A stretch of DNA of 64,000 nucleotides from Sphingomonas crusticola (GCF_003391115.1 NZ_QTJP01000001.1:2564501-2628500); one strand, 5' to 3'. Positions 8,342 through 16,686 are shown, counted from the first letter of the stretch. The notes: generated by a model not told the origin, from the letters alone. Numbers and translations are program-made.

Positions 8342-9295
8342 ATGAAGCGAGCGAACGGAACCTGCGGGACGCGACTGATCAAGGCAGCGGGCGCGGCCTT
8401 GGCGGGGATCGCGTTGGCCTGTGCAGCACCGGCGCAGGCACAGAATGACCGGATGACCCCGATTGCGACACCCGCTCAGCCGAGCGCGATCGTGCTCGGC
8501 ACTGGCCCTCTCGCCGGAGCCACCGTCCCGGAATCCTGGCACAGCCAATATGGCAGCGTCTTCGCGCGCAACGTCACTGTCGCCACGCTTACGCCGTTCC
8601 TGCCGGACCCGGCCAAGGCCTCGGGCGCGGCGGTGATCGTGGCGCCCGGAGGCGGCTTCCGAACCTTGTCGATGGAAAATGAGGGCTGGGACGTAGCGCG
8701 CGCGCTCGCCGCGAAGGGGGTGGCGGCATTCGTCCTCAAATACCGGCTCAACCAGACGCCGGCCGACATGGCGAGCTTCGAGCAATCGATGCGCGCGATG
8801 TTTTCCGGGCCGGTGCGGCCGCCGCGGAGCGGTGCAGCCGGCGCGATTGCCGGCCTGAGCCCGCAGATCGCGGACGCGCGCGCCGCATTCGAGCTGGTCC
8901 GCGCGCGCGCCGAGGCGTGGCGGATCGACCCTGACCGTGTCGGCATGGTCGGCTTCTCGGCCGGGGCCATGCTGACCCTGGCGACCGAGCTTGCCGGCGA
9001 GGACGCGAAGCCGGCGTTCATGGGCATCATCTATGGGCCGCTATCGCCGGTCGCGGTTCCGGCGAACGCCCCGCCGATGTTCGTCGCGCTGGCGGCGGAC
9101 GATCCGCTGTTCGGCAATGGCGGTTATGGCCTGATCGACAGCTGGCGGACGGCAAAGCGGCCGGTCGAATTTCATCTCTATGAGCAGGGCGGACACGGCT
9201 TCGGCATGTATCCGAAGGAAACCACCAGCACCGGATGGTTCGACGCATTCGTCCGCTGGATCGGGATGCACGGCATGCTCAAGTCAGCGCGATGA
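8342..9295 (+). CDS. Exported alpha/beta hydrolase, probable acetyl-xylan esterase
   Basis: The ATG at 8342 follows GCGAGGAATTGG and starts a signal peptide ending APAQAQ. The alpha/beta-hydrolase fold shows an oxyanion region APGGGFR, a nucleophile elbow GFSAGA (Ser near 205), a DDPLF acid and a GGHGFGMYP His. This order fits the esterase/lipase group that includes acetyl-xylan esterase-like enzymes. The gene begins 41 bases after the GH3 gene on the same strand, so both are probably one transcript. The likely task is removing acetyl groups from xylo-oligosaccharides in the periplasm. The substrate is inferred from the neighbour, not from a motif. Confidence 0.85.
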   Translation: MKRANGTCGTRLIKAAGAALAGIALACAAPAQAQNDRMTPIATPAQPSAIVLGTGPLAGATVPESWHSQYGSVFARNVTVATLTPFLPDPAKASGAAVIVAPGGGFRTLSMENEGWDVARALAAKGVAAFVLKYRLNQTPADMASFEQSMRAMFSGPVRPPRSGAAGAIAGLSPQIADARAAFELVRARAEAWRIDPDRVGMVGFSAGAMLTLATELAGEDAKPAFMGIIYGPLSPVAVPANAPPMFVALAADDPLFGNGGYGLIDSWRTAKRPVEFHLYEQGGHGFGMYPKETTSTGWFDAFVRWIGMHGMLKSAR

Positions 9296-9356
9296 CGGAT
9301 CGGCCGTCCGATAGCTGGTCGAGATGATCCGGGGTCGCGAACTCGCCCGGTCCGCG

Positions 9357-9704
9357 TCAAGCAGGAGCTAGAAGCCGCCAGCAATAGAAAGCCTCGGCGG
9401 TGACGACGAGCGACAGCATGATGACGAGGGCTATGTAGACTCGTCCGCGCAGCTGGCGGTGGGGTTTCGCTCTCCAGCGGGCCGGCACTTCGTTCGGGCG
9501 CGGCCGCCGCCAGCGATGGTTCGCGCGGATCAGGTCGCCGCCACAGTGGAGGCATTCCGAATAGGTGTGCCGTCCGACGCGGAAGGTCGGCCCGTGGCGA
9601 TGCAGGCCCAGCAGGCAGGATAGCTGATATTGGCGCGCGTGACGCCGGAGCGATCGACCATTCACGTCAAGCAGCCTTTGAAAACATCGCCTCACCTGTC
9701 GCAT
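9357..9704 (-). CDS. Small zinc-ribbon-like membrane protein (paralogue 2)
   Basis: The product shares the motif order of the 3089-3505 protein: CLLGLHRHG, FRVGRHTYSECLHCGGDLI, RWRR, EVPARWRAKP, LRGR, then a C-terminal hydrophobic segment (ALVIMLSLVVTAEAFY) before the stop. One C-x-x-C pair is present, preceded by another Cys, His-rich context and many Arg. The start is uncertain: I chose the ATG at 9704, but the conserved part begins about 25 residues later. It is convergent with the esterase gene. Function unknown. Confidence 0.55.
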   Translation of the reverse strand: MRQVRRCFQRLLDVNGRSLRRHARQYQLSCLLGLHRHGPTFRVGRHTYSECLHCGGDLIRANHRWRRPRPNEVPARWRAKPHRQLRGRVYIALVIMLSLVVTAEAFYCWRLLAPA

Positions 9705-9882
9705 CGCCGCGCGGCATGTCCAGAGGACCGATCCACAGTGGATCAACTCCTTGTCCTGGCACGGGAATGGCCGCGAAGCCGTTGGGCCTTCTCACGGCCG
9801 GCCCACGACTCTAGGAGGCCGGACGCATGGGATCCTAATGGTGGCGCGGCCGTGACAGGCCGCTTGGTGATGGTGGTGAAGC

Positions 9883-10785
9883 GTGAGCAAGCTGGCGATT
9901 TTATATGAGCACCCTGCCTGGTTCGTGCCGCTGTTCGAGGCGCTCGACCGGCGCGGCATCGCCTATCGAGCATTGCGGCCGGACGGCGATTTCGATCCGG
10001 CGGACGGCTCCGTTCCGGCGCCGGTGGTGTTCAACCGCATCGCCATGTCCAGCTTCCTGCGCAGCCACGAGCATCCCATCTTTCATGCGATGGCGCTGCT
10101 CGATCATTGGCGGCGCGCCGGCGCGCGGATCATCAACGGGCCCGGCGTGCTCGCGATCGATGCGTCCAAGGCGCGCCAGCTCTCGCTGATCGCGTCGCTC
10201 GGGTTGGCAATTCCGGCGACGAGGGTCGTCCATCGCGCCGCCGACGTAGAGGCCGCTGCGGCGACGATCGGCTTTCCGCTCGTGGTCAAGGCGAATATCG
10301 GCGGTTCGGGCGCGGGCATCGTGCGCTTCGACGACATGGCCGCTTTGCGTCATGCGGTCGCCGCCGGGGAATTGCCAACCAGCGTCGACGGCGTGCTGCT
10401 GGTGCAGGATTATGTCCCTGCGCGCGGCGGCGCCATCACCCGGGTCGAGACGCTCGACCGCGCCTTCCTCTACGCGATCGATGTCGCCGGCGATGGCGCC
10501 TTCGACCTATGCCCGGCCGATGCCTGCGTCGTAGGCTCGCCGATCCGCATGACTGCCGTCCAGCCCGGCCCGGAATTGGTGGATGCCGCCGAGCGCATCG
10601 CTCGCGCCGCCAATCTCGATGTCGGCGGGGTCGAGGTGATGATCGACGATCGCGATGGGGTGCCGCGCTTCTACGACATTAACGCATTGTCGAACTTTGC
10701 CGCGAGGCCGCTTGAACTCCTTGGCTGGGATCCGCACGAGCGGCTGGTCGATTACCTGGCCGCACGGATCGAGGAGGCGCGCTGA
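9883..10785 (+). CDS. ATP-grasp ligase-like protein (RimK-type fold)
   Basis: This 300-residue protein starts at GTG. It has an N-terminal pre-ATP-grasp region, the ATP-binding strand FPLVVKANIGGSGAGIVRF (about residues 125-148), and the C-terminal metal-binding strand GGVEVMIDDRDG followed by FYDINALSNF, whose Glu, Asp and Asn would hold Mg2+. ATP-grasp ligases join a carboxylate to an amine or thiol through an acyl-phosphate. Here the stop codon abuts the start of the LLM oxidoreductase (TGA then ATG with no gap), so the two are translationally coupled. The substrate is unknown; no precursor peptide or carrier gene is evident next to it. Confidence 0.85.
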   Translation: MSKLAILYEHPAWFVPLFEALDRRGIAYRALRPDGDFDPADGSVPAPVVFNRIAMSSFLRSHEHPIFHAMALLDHWRRAGARIINGPGVLAIDASKARQLSLIASLGLAIPATRVVHRAADVEAAAATIGFPLVVKANIGGSGAGIVRFDDMAALRHAVAAGELPTSVDGVLLVQDYVPARGGAITRVETLDRAFLYAIDVAGDGAFDLCPADACVVGSPIRMTAVQPGPELVDAAERIARAANLDVGGVEVMIDDRDGVPRFYDINALSNFAARPLELLGWDPHERLVDYLAARIEEAR

Positions 10786-11802
10786 ATGCGTTACGGATAT
10801 TGGACGCCCGTATTCGGCGGATGGCTGCGCAACGTCGCCGACGAGCGGATGGAGGCGAGTTGGGACTATACCAAAAAGCTGACGCAGGATGCCGAACGCT
10901 GGGGCTATGATCTGACGCTGATCGCGGAGCTCAACCTCAACGACATCAAGGGGATCGACCAGCCTGCGTTGGACGCCTGGTCAACCGCTGCGGCGCTGGC
11001 GGCGGTGACCGAGCGGGTCGAGCTGATGGTCGCGGTGCGTCCCAACTTCCACCAGCCGGCTTTGTTCGCCAAGGCGGCCGCCAATATCGATCGGATATCC
11101 GGGGGACGGCTCGCGCTCAACGTCGTCTCGTCCTGGTGGGCTGACGAGGCGCGGCAATACGGCCTGCAATTCGACGAGCATGACGATCGTTATGCGCGCA
11201 CTTCTGAGTGGCTCGATGTCGTGGACGGGCTGTGGACGCAGGAGCGGTTCAGCTTCACCGGCCATTATTATCGGACCGAGGAGGCAATCTGTGCGCCCAA
11301 GCCGGCCAAGCGCCCGACCGTCTATGCCGGCGGGGAGAGCGAAAAGGCCAAGACGATGATCGCGGCGCAATGCGATGCCTATGTCATGCATGGCGATCCG
11401 GTGGCGGCGATCGCGCCCAAGATCGCGGACATGGCGGCGCGGCGCGAAGCGGCGGGGGGTGCGCCGATGCACTATGGCATGGCTGCCTATGCGATTGTGC
11501 GCGATAGCGAGGCCGAGGCACAGCGCGAGCTCGAGCGCATCACCAACGTCAGCGAGTTGCCGGCCGGCTACGCCAATTTCGACCAATGGCTGTCGGGCAC
11601 GCAGCTCGAGCGCGAATTGAAGATCCAGGAATATTCGGTTTCCAACCGTGGGCTGCGCCCCAACCTCGTCGGCACGCCCGAACAATTGCGCGAGCGGATC
11701 GAGGAATATGAAGCCGCGGGGCTCGATCTGCTCCTCCTGCAGATGAGCCCGCAGGCGGAGGAGATGGAGCGTTTCGCGCAGCAGGTGATGGGCACGGCCT
11801 GA
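10786..11802 (+). CDS. LLM-class FMN-dependent oxidoreductase (bacterial-luciferase-like)
   Basis: The 338-residue protein is a luciferase-like TIM barrel. Visible family elements are FGYW-like start [67 protein letters not shown], and PTVYAGGES. This is close to the group of FMNH2-dependent monooxygenases that includes alkanesulfonate (SsuD) and dimethylsulfone (SfnG) enzymes. These need reduced FMN from a separate reductase, which I do not see nearby. Its immediate coupling to the ATP-grasp gene suggests one pathway in which a ligated product is oxidised, or the reverse. The substrate is not predictable. Confidence 0.88.
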   Translation: MRYGYWTPVFGGWLRNVADERMEASWDYTKKLTQDAERWGYDLTLIAELNLNDIKGIDQPALDAWSTAAALAAVTERVELMVAVRPNFHQPALFAKAAANIDRISGGRLALNVVSSWWADEARQYGLQFDEHDDRYARTSEWLDVVDGLWTQERFSFTGHYYRTEEAICAPKPAKRPTVYAGGESEKAKTMIAAQCDAYVMHGDPVAAIAPKIADMAARREAAGGAPMHYGMAAYAIVRDSEAEAQRELERITNVSELPAGYANFDQWLSGTQLERELKIQEYSVSNRGLRPNLVGTPEQLRERIEEYEAAGLDLLLLQMSPQAEEMERFAQQVMGTA

Positions 11803-11876
11803 TCTGCGCGGGCACTTTTGTACCGGACCGACACAAACGCTTTCGTAATTCGCGCCAATGCGGCAAGGGGCGTCGC

Positions 11877-12803
11877 ATGCCTCCGATCCTCACCGTCAGC
11901 GCCGCCACCAAACGCTATAAGTCGGGGCTGACCGCGCTCGACAATGTCGACCTGGAAATCGAGCGGGGCGAGATCTTCGCATTGCTTGGCCCCAATGGCG
12001 CCGGCAAGACGACCCTGATCAGTGTCGTCTGCGGCACGGTGAAGATGACCTCGGGCAAGGTCACGATCGACGGCCATGATATCGCCACGGATTATCGCGC
12101 CGCGCGCGCCAAGGTCGGGCTGGTGCCGCAGGAAGTCGCGGTCGACATCTTTTCGACGGTGCTGAATACGGTCAGCTTCAGCCGCGGCCTGTTCGGACGC
12201 GCCCCCGATTCCGCCTATATCGAACAATTGCTGCGCGACCTGTCGCTGTGGGACAAGCGCGACAGCAAGATCATCGAACTTTCGGGCGGCATGAAGCGCC
12301 GCGTGATGATCGCCAAGGCGCTGAGCCATGAGCCGGATCTGCTGTTCCTCGACGAACCGACCGCGGGCGTCGACGTCAACCTGCGGCGCGACATGTGGGC
12401 ACTCGTGCGCAAGCTACGTGCCAAGGGCGTCACCATCATCCTCACCACCCATTATATCGAGGAGGCCGAGGAGATGGCGGATCGCGTCGGCGTGATCGAC
12501 CATGGCCGCATCCTGCTGGTCGAGGACAAGGCTGCGTTGATGCGCAAGCTCGGCAAGCGCCGGCTGACGCTCGCGCTGCAGGAGCCGATGTCGTCGATCC
12601 CGGATGAGCTTTCGACCTGGCCGCTCACGCTGGACGAGGACGGCAGTCACCTCATCTACACGTTCGATGCGGAGGCTGAGGACACGGGCATGCCGTCCCT
12701 GCTGCGGCGGCTGGGCGAGCTCGGCATCGATTTCCGCGATCTCGATACCGCGCGCAGCTCGCTGGAAGATATTTTCGTCGGACTGGTGGAGCGCGCGGCA
12801 TGA
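11877..12803 (+). CDS. yadG: ABC transporter ATP-binding protein, YadG type
   Basis: All nucleotide-binding elements are present: Walker [11 protein letters not shown]-loop VGLVPQEV, signature LSGGMKRR, Walker B LLFLDEPT and the switch [11 protein letters not shown]. The length of 308 residues equals that of E. coli YadG as I remember it, and the downstream permease equals YadH in length. An AAGGGGCG ribosome site precedes the ATG. It starts 75 bases after the LLM gene and overlaps the permease by four bases (ATGA). It would power export through the ABC-2 permease; the cargo is unknown. Confidence 0.9.
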   Translation: MPPILTVSAATKRYKSGLTALDNVDLEIERGEIFALLGPNGAGKTTLISVVCGTVKMTSGKVTIDGHDIATDYRAARAKVGLVPQEVAVDIFSTVLNTVSFSRGLFGRAPDSAYIEQLLRDLSLWDKRDSKIIELSGGMKRRVMIAKALSHEPDLLFLDEPTAGVDVNLRRDMWALVRKLRAKGVTIILTTHYIEEAEEMADRVGVIDHGRILLVEDKAALMRKLGKRRLTLALQEPMSSIPDELSTWPLTLDEDGSHLIYTFDAEAEDTGMPSLLRRLGELGIDFRDLDTARSSLEDIFVGLVERAA

Positions 12804-13570
12804 GCGGTTTGAACGCGTTCGGCATGCGGGCGATCTACAAGACCGAGATGGCGCGCACCTTGCGCACCGTCTGGCAGAGCATCGCGACCCCAGTGATCAC
12901 CACCGCGCTCTATTTCATCGTGTTCGGCGGGGCGATCGGCTCGCGCATCCAGCATGTCGGCGGTGTCGGCTACGGCGCCTTCATCGTGCCCGGCCTGATC
13001 ATGCTGACCTTGCTCACGCAGAGCATCAGCAATGCCTCGATCGGCATTTACTTCCCCAAATTCACCGGCACGATCTTCGAGATCTTGTCGGCGCCGATGT
13101 CTTACGTCGAAACGGTGGCTGCCTATGTCGGCGCGGCCGCGACCAAATCGGTGGCGATCGGGCTGATCATCCTCGTGACCGCCACCTTCTTCACCGAAGT
13201 CCGCATCCTGCATCCGGTGTGGATGATCGCGTTCCTGCTGTTAACGTCGATCGCATTCAGCCTGTTCGGCTTCATCATCGGCATCTGGGCACGGAGCTTC
13301 GAGCAGCTCGCGATCATCCCGTCCCTGATCGTGACGCCGCTGACATTCCTCGGCGGCGCCTTCTACTCGATCGACATGCTGCCCCAGCCGTGGCGCACGA
13401 TCAGCCTGTTCAACCCGGTGGTCTACCTGGTGAGCGGCTTCCGCTGGAGCTTTTACGGTATCGGCGATGTCGGCGTGGCCGCCAGCCTCGGCTTCACCGC
13501 CGCGTTCCTCGCGGTGTGCCTGATCCTGTTGTGGTGGATCTTCAGGACGGGATGGCGGCTGAAACCATAG
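12800..13570 (+). CDS. yadH: ABC-2 type permease, YadH type
   Basis: The 256-residue protein has about six hydrophobic segments (for example [50 protein letters not shown]) and the ABC-2 signature region [19 protein letters not shown] before a loop [13 protein letters not shown]. It overlaps the ATPase gene by ATGA. Together they form a half-size exporter complex in the inner membrane. Neighbourhood with the ATP-grasp and LLM genes allows the idea that it exports their product, but this exporter is also common alone. Confidence 0.9.
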   Translation: MSGLNAFGMRAIYKTEMARTLRTVWQSIATPVITTALYFIVFGGAIGSRIQHVGGVGYGAFIVPGLIMLTLLTQSISNASIGIYFPKFTGTIFEILSAPMSYVETVAAYVGAAATKSVAIGLIILVTATFFTEVRILHPVWMIAFLLLTSIAFSLFGFIIGIWARSFEQLAIIPSLIVTPLTFLGGAFYSIDMLPQPWRTISLFNPVVYLVSGFRWSFYGIGDVGVAASLGFTAAFLAVCLILLWWIFRTGWRLKP

Positions 13571-13600
13571 CCGCACATTCGGATAGACCGGATTACGCGA

Positions 13601-13629
13601 TCTGACGAAGCGGACTGCGCTCCGTCAGA
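13601..13629. terminator. Bidirectional hairpin between convergent genes
   Basis: TCTGACG (13601-13607) pairs with CGTCAGA (13623-13629) and AGCG (13609-13612) with CGCT (13618-13621), with one mismatch and a five-base loop. It lies in the 80-base gap between yadH and the convergent small gene. No long T-run follows on either strand. Confidence 0.6.
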
Positions 13630-13650
13630 CCGAGATCGGGTCCAGCCCGT

Positions 13651-13869
13651 TCAGGCATTCATGGTGCGGGTCGGGATACGATTGACCGGGCCGGTGATGA
13701 TCTTGTCGCGATAAATGCGGCCGATCGTCGCTGCGGCATCGCCGGTCTGCAATACGATGCGGGTCCCGCCGGAAACGAGGGCTTCGATCTGGGTGATCGC
13801 GACCTTCTGCTTCACGCACGTGGCGAGGACATGCTCCTTGGGAGCATTGAGGTTGAGTGCGCGTGACAT
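13651..13869 (-). CDS. Conserved small hypothetical protein, 72 aa
   Basis: The ATG at 13869 has a CAGGAGATTTCACG ribosome site. The protein has a mixed helix-strand pattern with AFNLNAP-like start, HVLATCVKQKVAITQIE, a strand SGGTRIVLQTGDAA, and a basic end (IYRDKIITGPVNRIPTR). I recall similar 70-residue proteins in other sphingomonads, usually as single genes, but no function. A strong GC-rich inverted repeat sits just upstream of the ribosome site. Confidence 0.65.
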   Translation of the reverse strand: MSRALNLNAPKEHVLATCVKQKVAITQIEALVSGGTRIVLQTGDAAATIGRIYRDKIITGPVNRIPTRTMNA

Positions 13870-14181
13870 CGTGAAATCTCCTGCGCGGTTTCAACCGCGC
13901 CAGCCGGAATAGGCAAGCTGCCTTAGCACAAGACCCAAACGGAGTCGCGGGCTTTCAAATAAATTCCCATTTCCGTCAGAATATTCCAAAAAGATGGCGT
14001 CTAATCATTTCCCGACGTGGGGCTCAGTTGATTTTTCATGGAATAAGCCCTATTTGGGTGATGCTAACGTCGCCTGCGACGGAATTCGATGCCCTTTTGG
14101 GTTAATTGTTCCATTTCACGCTTCACGGCCCTTCCGGCACGCTGCCGGCGGGAACCCCGTTTTCGTGAAAGGAAACATCCC
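13870..14181. other. Divergent promoter region upstream of the cold-shock gene
   Basis: This 312-base gap separates the small minus-strand gene from cspA-like gene. It contains the inverted repeat at 13883-13900 and, from about 13940 to 14070, a markedly AT-richer stretch that should hold the csp promoter and a long 5' leader. Long leaders are usual for cold-shock mRNAs, but I see no clear cold box. Confidence 0.4.
13883..13900 (-). repeat. Inverted repeat next to a Shine-Dalgarno
   Basis: GCGCGGTT (13883-13890) is followed after two bases by its complement AACCGCGC (13893-13900). On the minus strand this hairpin ends directly before the AGGAG of the 72-aa gene, so it could modulate translation or protect the 5' end. 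Confidence 0.5.
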
Positions 14182-14388
14182 ATGCCAGTAGGCACCGTAA
14201 AATTCTTCAATAACGACAAGGGCTTCGGCTTCATTGCGCCCGACGACGGCGGCAAGGACAGCTTCGTCCATATCAGCGCGGTAGAACGCGCCGGCATGGG
14301 CACGCTCGAGCAGAACCAGCGCCTTCGCTACGAGGTCGAAGCCGACCAGCGTGGCCGTGAGTCAGCGGTTAATCTCGAGGCTGCCTAA
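14182..14388 (+). CDS. Cold-shock protein, CspA family
   Basis: The 68-residue protein starts after GAAAGGAAACATCCC. It carries both RNA-binding motifs of the cold-shock fold: [17 protein letters not shown] (RNP1 GFGFI) and [10 protein letters not shown] (RNP2 VHIS). These proteins bind single-stranded RNA and DNA and melt mRNA structure. The final residues ESAVNLEAA are typical of alphaproteobacterial members. Four bases after its stop the IF-1 gene begins, so the two translation-related genes are probably made together. Confidence 0.95.
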   Translation: MPVGTVKFFNNDKGFGFIAPDDGGKDSFVHISAVERAGMGTLEQNQRLRYEVEADQRGRESAVNLEAA

Positions 14389-14392
14389 GATT

Positions 14393-14656
14393 ATGGCCAA
14401 AGAAGATCTGATGACCTTCGACGGCCTGATCGACGAGATCTTGCCGGACGGGCGCTTTCGCGTCCTGTTGGATAACGAGCACAAGATCATAGCCTATACG
14501 GCGGGACGGATGCGGCGAAACCGCATCCGCTCCGTCGTGGGCGACCGCGTCCAGGTGGAGATGACTCCGTACGACCTAGACAAGGGCCGGATCATCTTCC
14601 GCGAGCCGACGGCACGCGTGATCGGATCGGGCCAGCGCCGGACGTTCAGACGTTAG
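14393..14656 (+). CDS. infA: Translation initiation factor IF-1
   Basis: The 87-residue protein has the IF-1 S1/OB-fold sequence: [40 protein letters not shown], and [21 protein letters not shown]-1 binds the ribosomal A site during initiation. It is about 15 residues longer than the standard 72-residue form because of a basic C-terminal tail ([12 protein letters not shown]). Its pairing with a cold-shock gene suggests a stress-linked extra copy rather than the housekeeping infA. No second copy lies in this window, so this remains inference. Confidence 0.93.
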   Translation: MAKEDLMTFDGLIDEILPDGRFRVLLDNEHKIIAYTAGRMRRNRIRSVVGDRVQVEMTPYDLDKGRIIFREPTARVIGSGQRRTFRR

Positions 14657-14895
14657 CGTCACCACAATCACTTACGAGACGCGCACCCTTTTGCGCGCCA
14701 GGAAACAATGCACACTCAATTCGCAACAAGCGCGGCGCGTTCAAGCCGCCCCCAGGTCCATAGCTCCACCGTTCGCCCAGCGAGGCAACAGCAGCATTTT
14801 TCACCATTGTCCGGCCACGAGCTGCGCCGGATCGTCGCGGAGATGCTCGGCTAGCCCGCCATATTCCTGCAACACCAGTCCGCCAGGAGCCGCTT

Positions 14896-15087
14896 ATGTC
14901 TACTACCAGTGATCTCTATCTGGCGCGCGCGGCCGATGCCGCGGAGCAGGCCGCGGCAACCACGCTCGCCAACGTCAAGGAAAGCTGCCTTCGTTCCGAA
15001 GCGGCCTGGCGATCGATGGCGGAGCGTGCGATCCGTGCGGAAACCATGCGCGATGCCGCGCGTCCTGCCGAGGGAAATGCCGCATGA
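14896..15087 (+). CDS. Small helical hypothetical protein, 63 aa
   Basis: The ATG follows CAGGAGCCGCTT. The product is almost entirely helical and Ala/Glu/Arg-rich (LARAADAAEQAAATTLANVKE, AWRSMAERAIRAE), probably an antiparallel or short coiled coil. Its stop overlaps the start of the next gene as ATGA, so they form a two-gene unit. I recall similar proteins in sphingomonads without a named function. Confidence 0.65.
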   Translation: MSTTSDLYLARAADAAEQAAATTLANVKESCLRSEAAWRSMAERAIRAETMRDAARPAEGNAA

Positions 15088-15320
15088 ACAAGCCTTTCCG
15101 TAATCGGTTCGACGGACCCCGGCTGGCGCCCGAACAGGCGGCGCGCCAGGGCCGCGCCTCGCGCCTTGCCTTCGATGCGCTGCGCGAGCCGGCCGCGGTC
15201 ATGGCTTTTCTCAACTCCCATGACGATGCGCTCGGCGGTCGTCCGCTCGATCTCGCCATTGCCAGTCCCGAGGGGCTGGCAAGCGTGGAACGTGCGCTGG
15301 CGGCGCGTTCGGCCGGCTGA
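15084..15320 (+). CDS. Small protein with ParS/MbcA/Xre toxin-binding-like domain
   Basis: The second half, AVMAFLNSHDDALGGRPLDLA followed by SPEGLASVERALAAR, matches the pattern W/F-L-x-x-x-x-x-A-L-G-G-R-x-P-L-D-L-x-x-x-x-E-G of the MbcA/ParS/Xre toxin-binding domain. In known systems this domain belongs to an antitoxin that has an N-terminal DNA-binding helix-turn-helix and pairs with a RES toxin. Here the protein is only 78 residues, has no visible helix-turn-helix, and no RES toxin is next to it; the partner is the 63-aa helical protein that overlaps it by four bases. Confidence 0.65.
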   Translation: MNKPFRNRFDGPRLAPEQAARQGRASRLAFDALREPAAVMAFLNSHDDALGGRPLDLAIASPEGLASVERALAARSAG

Positions 15321-15344
15321 TCACCCTGCGAACGGAACCAGGCC

Positions 15345-16226
15345 ATGCTGCTGACGATCCGCCATCGCACCACCTATAATTATGCGAACCCGGTGACATT
15401 GCAGCCGCATCGGCTGCTGCTGTGTCCCCGCGGCAATTACGATCTCACGCTGGTGGCGCGTCAGATCGAATGCATGCCGGCGGCCAGCATCGACTGGAGC
15501 CAGGACACGTTCGGCAACCTTATCGCTAGCGCGACATTTGCCGAGACCAGCGACCGCCTGACGATCGACAGCCACATGGTCGTCGAACAATGCGCGCAGG
15601 CCTGGCCGGTGTTCACGATCGCGCCGTCAGCGCATCTCCACCCTTTCACTTATTCCCCCGACGAAATGCTGGATCTCGGAGCATTGCTCGTTCCTGGGCC
15701 GCAGGACGCGGGCGGCCGGCTGCCGGCTTGGGTGCAGAGCTTCGTGAGCGACAGCCCGACCGACACATTGTCGCTGCTGCAGGCGATCAACAGCCGTATC
15801 AACGGCGATGTCGCCTATCGTTCGCGCGACGAGGAGGGGACGCAATCCGCCTCCGAGACGCTCGCCATCGCCAGCGGCTCATGCCGCGACATGGCAACAT
15901 TGTTCATCGAAGCCGCGCGCCTGCTCGGTTTCGGCGCGCGCGCGGTTTCCGGCTATCTGTACGATCCGACCGGCGACGAGCATCAGCATGGCTCGACCCA
16001 TGCCTGGGCGGAAGTCTATCTGCCGTGCGCGGGCTGGATCGCGTTCGATCCCACCAATGCCCGGATGGGCAGCGCCAATCTCGTTCCGGTTGCGGTCGCG
16101 CGCACCATCGGCCAGATCATGCCGATCACCGGCGGCTTCATCGGCGGCCCTGACGATTTCGTGGACATGGCCGTCGAGGTGCATGTTACGGGCCAGCCGG
16201 TGCAGCCTGATCCCCAGGGAAGCTGA
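15345..16226 (+). CDS. Transglutaminase-like cysteine protease family protein
   Basis: The 293-residue protein begins with the N-terminal beta domain of bacterial transglutaminase-like proteins (LLTIRHRTTYNYANPVTLQPH). The catalytic triad is visible: Cys in SGSCRDMATLFIEAARLLG (about residue 183), His in STHAWAEVYLP (about 221) and Asp in FDPTN (about 236). There is no signal peptide, so it is cytoplasmic. Such proteins are usually thought to act as proteases or amidases rather than cross-linkers. It follows the ParS-like gene by 24 bases and overlaps or abuts the phasin-like gene. Confidence 0.9.
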   Translation: MLLTIRHRTTYNYANPVTLQPHRLLLCPRGNYDLTLVARQIECMPAASIDWSQDTFGNLIASATFAETSDRLTIDSHMVVEQCAQAWPVFTIAPSAHLHPFTYSPDEMLDLGALLVPGPQDAGGRLPAWVQSFVSDSPTDTLSLLQAINSRINGDVAYRSRDEEGTQSASETLAIASGSCRDMATLFIEAARLLGFGARAVSGYLYDPTGDEHQHGSTHAWAEVYLPCAGWIAFDPTNARMGSANLVPVAVARTIGQIMPITGGFIGGPDDFVDMAVEVHVTGQPVQPDPQGS

Positions 16227-16686
16227 CATCGCATCGCCATTCGACTTCTGGCTCGGCCTGTGGAGCAGTGGCGCCAAGGCGACGCAGACCGGCCTTCGCT
16301 TCACCGAGATGATGGCCGCATCGAGCGAGGTCATGCACAGCCGCCTCGGCTCGATCGCCCATGCCATGAGCGATCCGTTGAACGGCGATTACCGCGAACT
16401 CGGCCGGATGGTCCCGGAAAAGGTCGAGGCCTTTTCCCGCGCCGGCGCCTCGATGATGGGTGACGTCGGCGCGCTTCAGGCGAACATGCTTGCAGCCTGG
16501 ACACATGGTGCCGCCGTCATGCTTTCGGGGCGGCCATCGACGCTCGCCGATGCGGCGACGGCGTGGACCCGCTCGGGCGATATGTTCGAGCGGTCGATCG
16601 GCATGAGCGGCAAGGCAATGGCGCCGATCCACAAGCAGGCGACCGCCAATGCACGGCGCCTGCGCGCGAAGCGCACCAAGGCCTGA
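16183..16686 (+). CDS. Phasin-like protein
   Basis: The product is helical with aromatic residues at its N-terminus (SPFDFWLGLWSSGAKATQ) and repeated amphipathic stretches (AFSRAGASMMGDVGALQANM, HKQATANARRLRAKR) ending in a basic tail, which fits phasin-type polyhydroxyalkanoate-granule proteins. The only ATG in frame is at 16183, 44 bases inside the transglutaminase gene, with a poor ribosome site. An AGGGAAGCTGAC segment lies just before an ATC at 16228, exactly where family members would be expected to start, so the true start is in doubt. No PHA synthase is in this window. Confidence 0.6.
   Translation: MLRASRCSLIPREADIASPFDFWLGLWSSGAKATQTGLRFTEMMAASSEVMHSRLGSIAHAMSDPLNGDYRELGRMVPEKVEAFSRAGASMMGDVGALQANMLAAWTHGAAVMLSGRPSTLADAATAWTRSGDMFERSIGMSGKAMAPIHKQATANARRLRAKRTKA

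Noticed and set aside
9327-9882. A peptide precursor for the ATP-grasp enzyme in the upstream gap
   Set aside because: A frame from 9630 to 9908 exists but starts inside the opposite-strand gene, overlaps the ATP-grasp start and has no core-like repeat or ribosome site.
14657-14895. Short frame between infA and the 63-aa gene
   Set aside because: The frame starting at 14691 has no ribosome site and reads as low-complexity; it also runs into the next gene in another frame.
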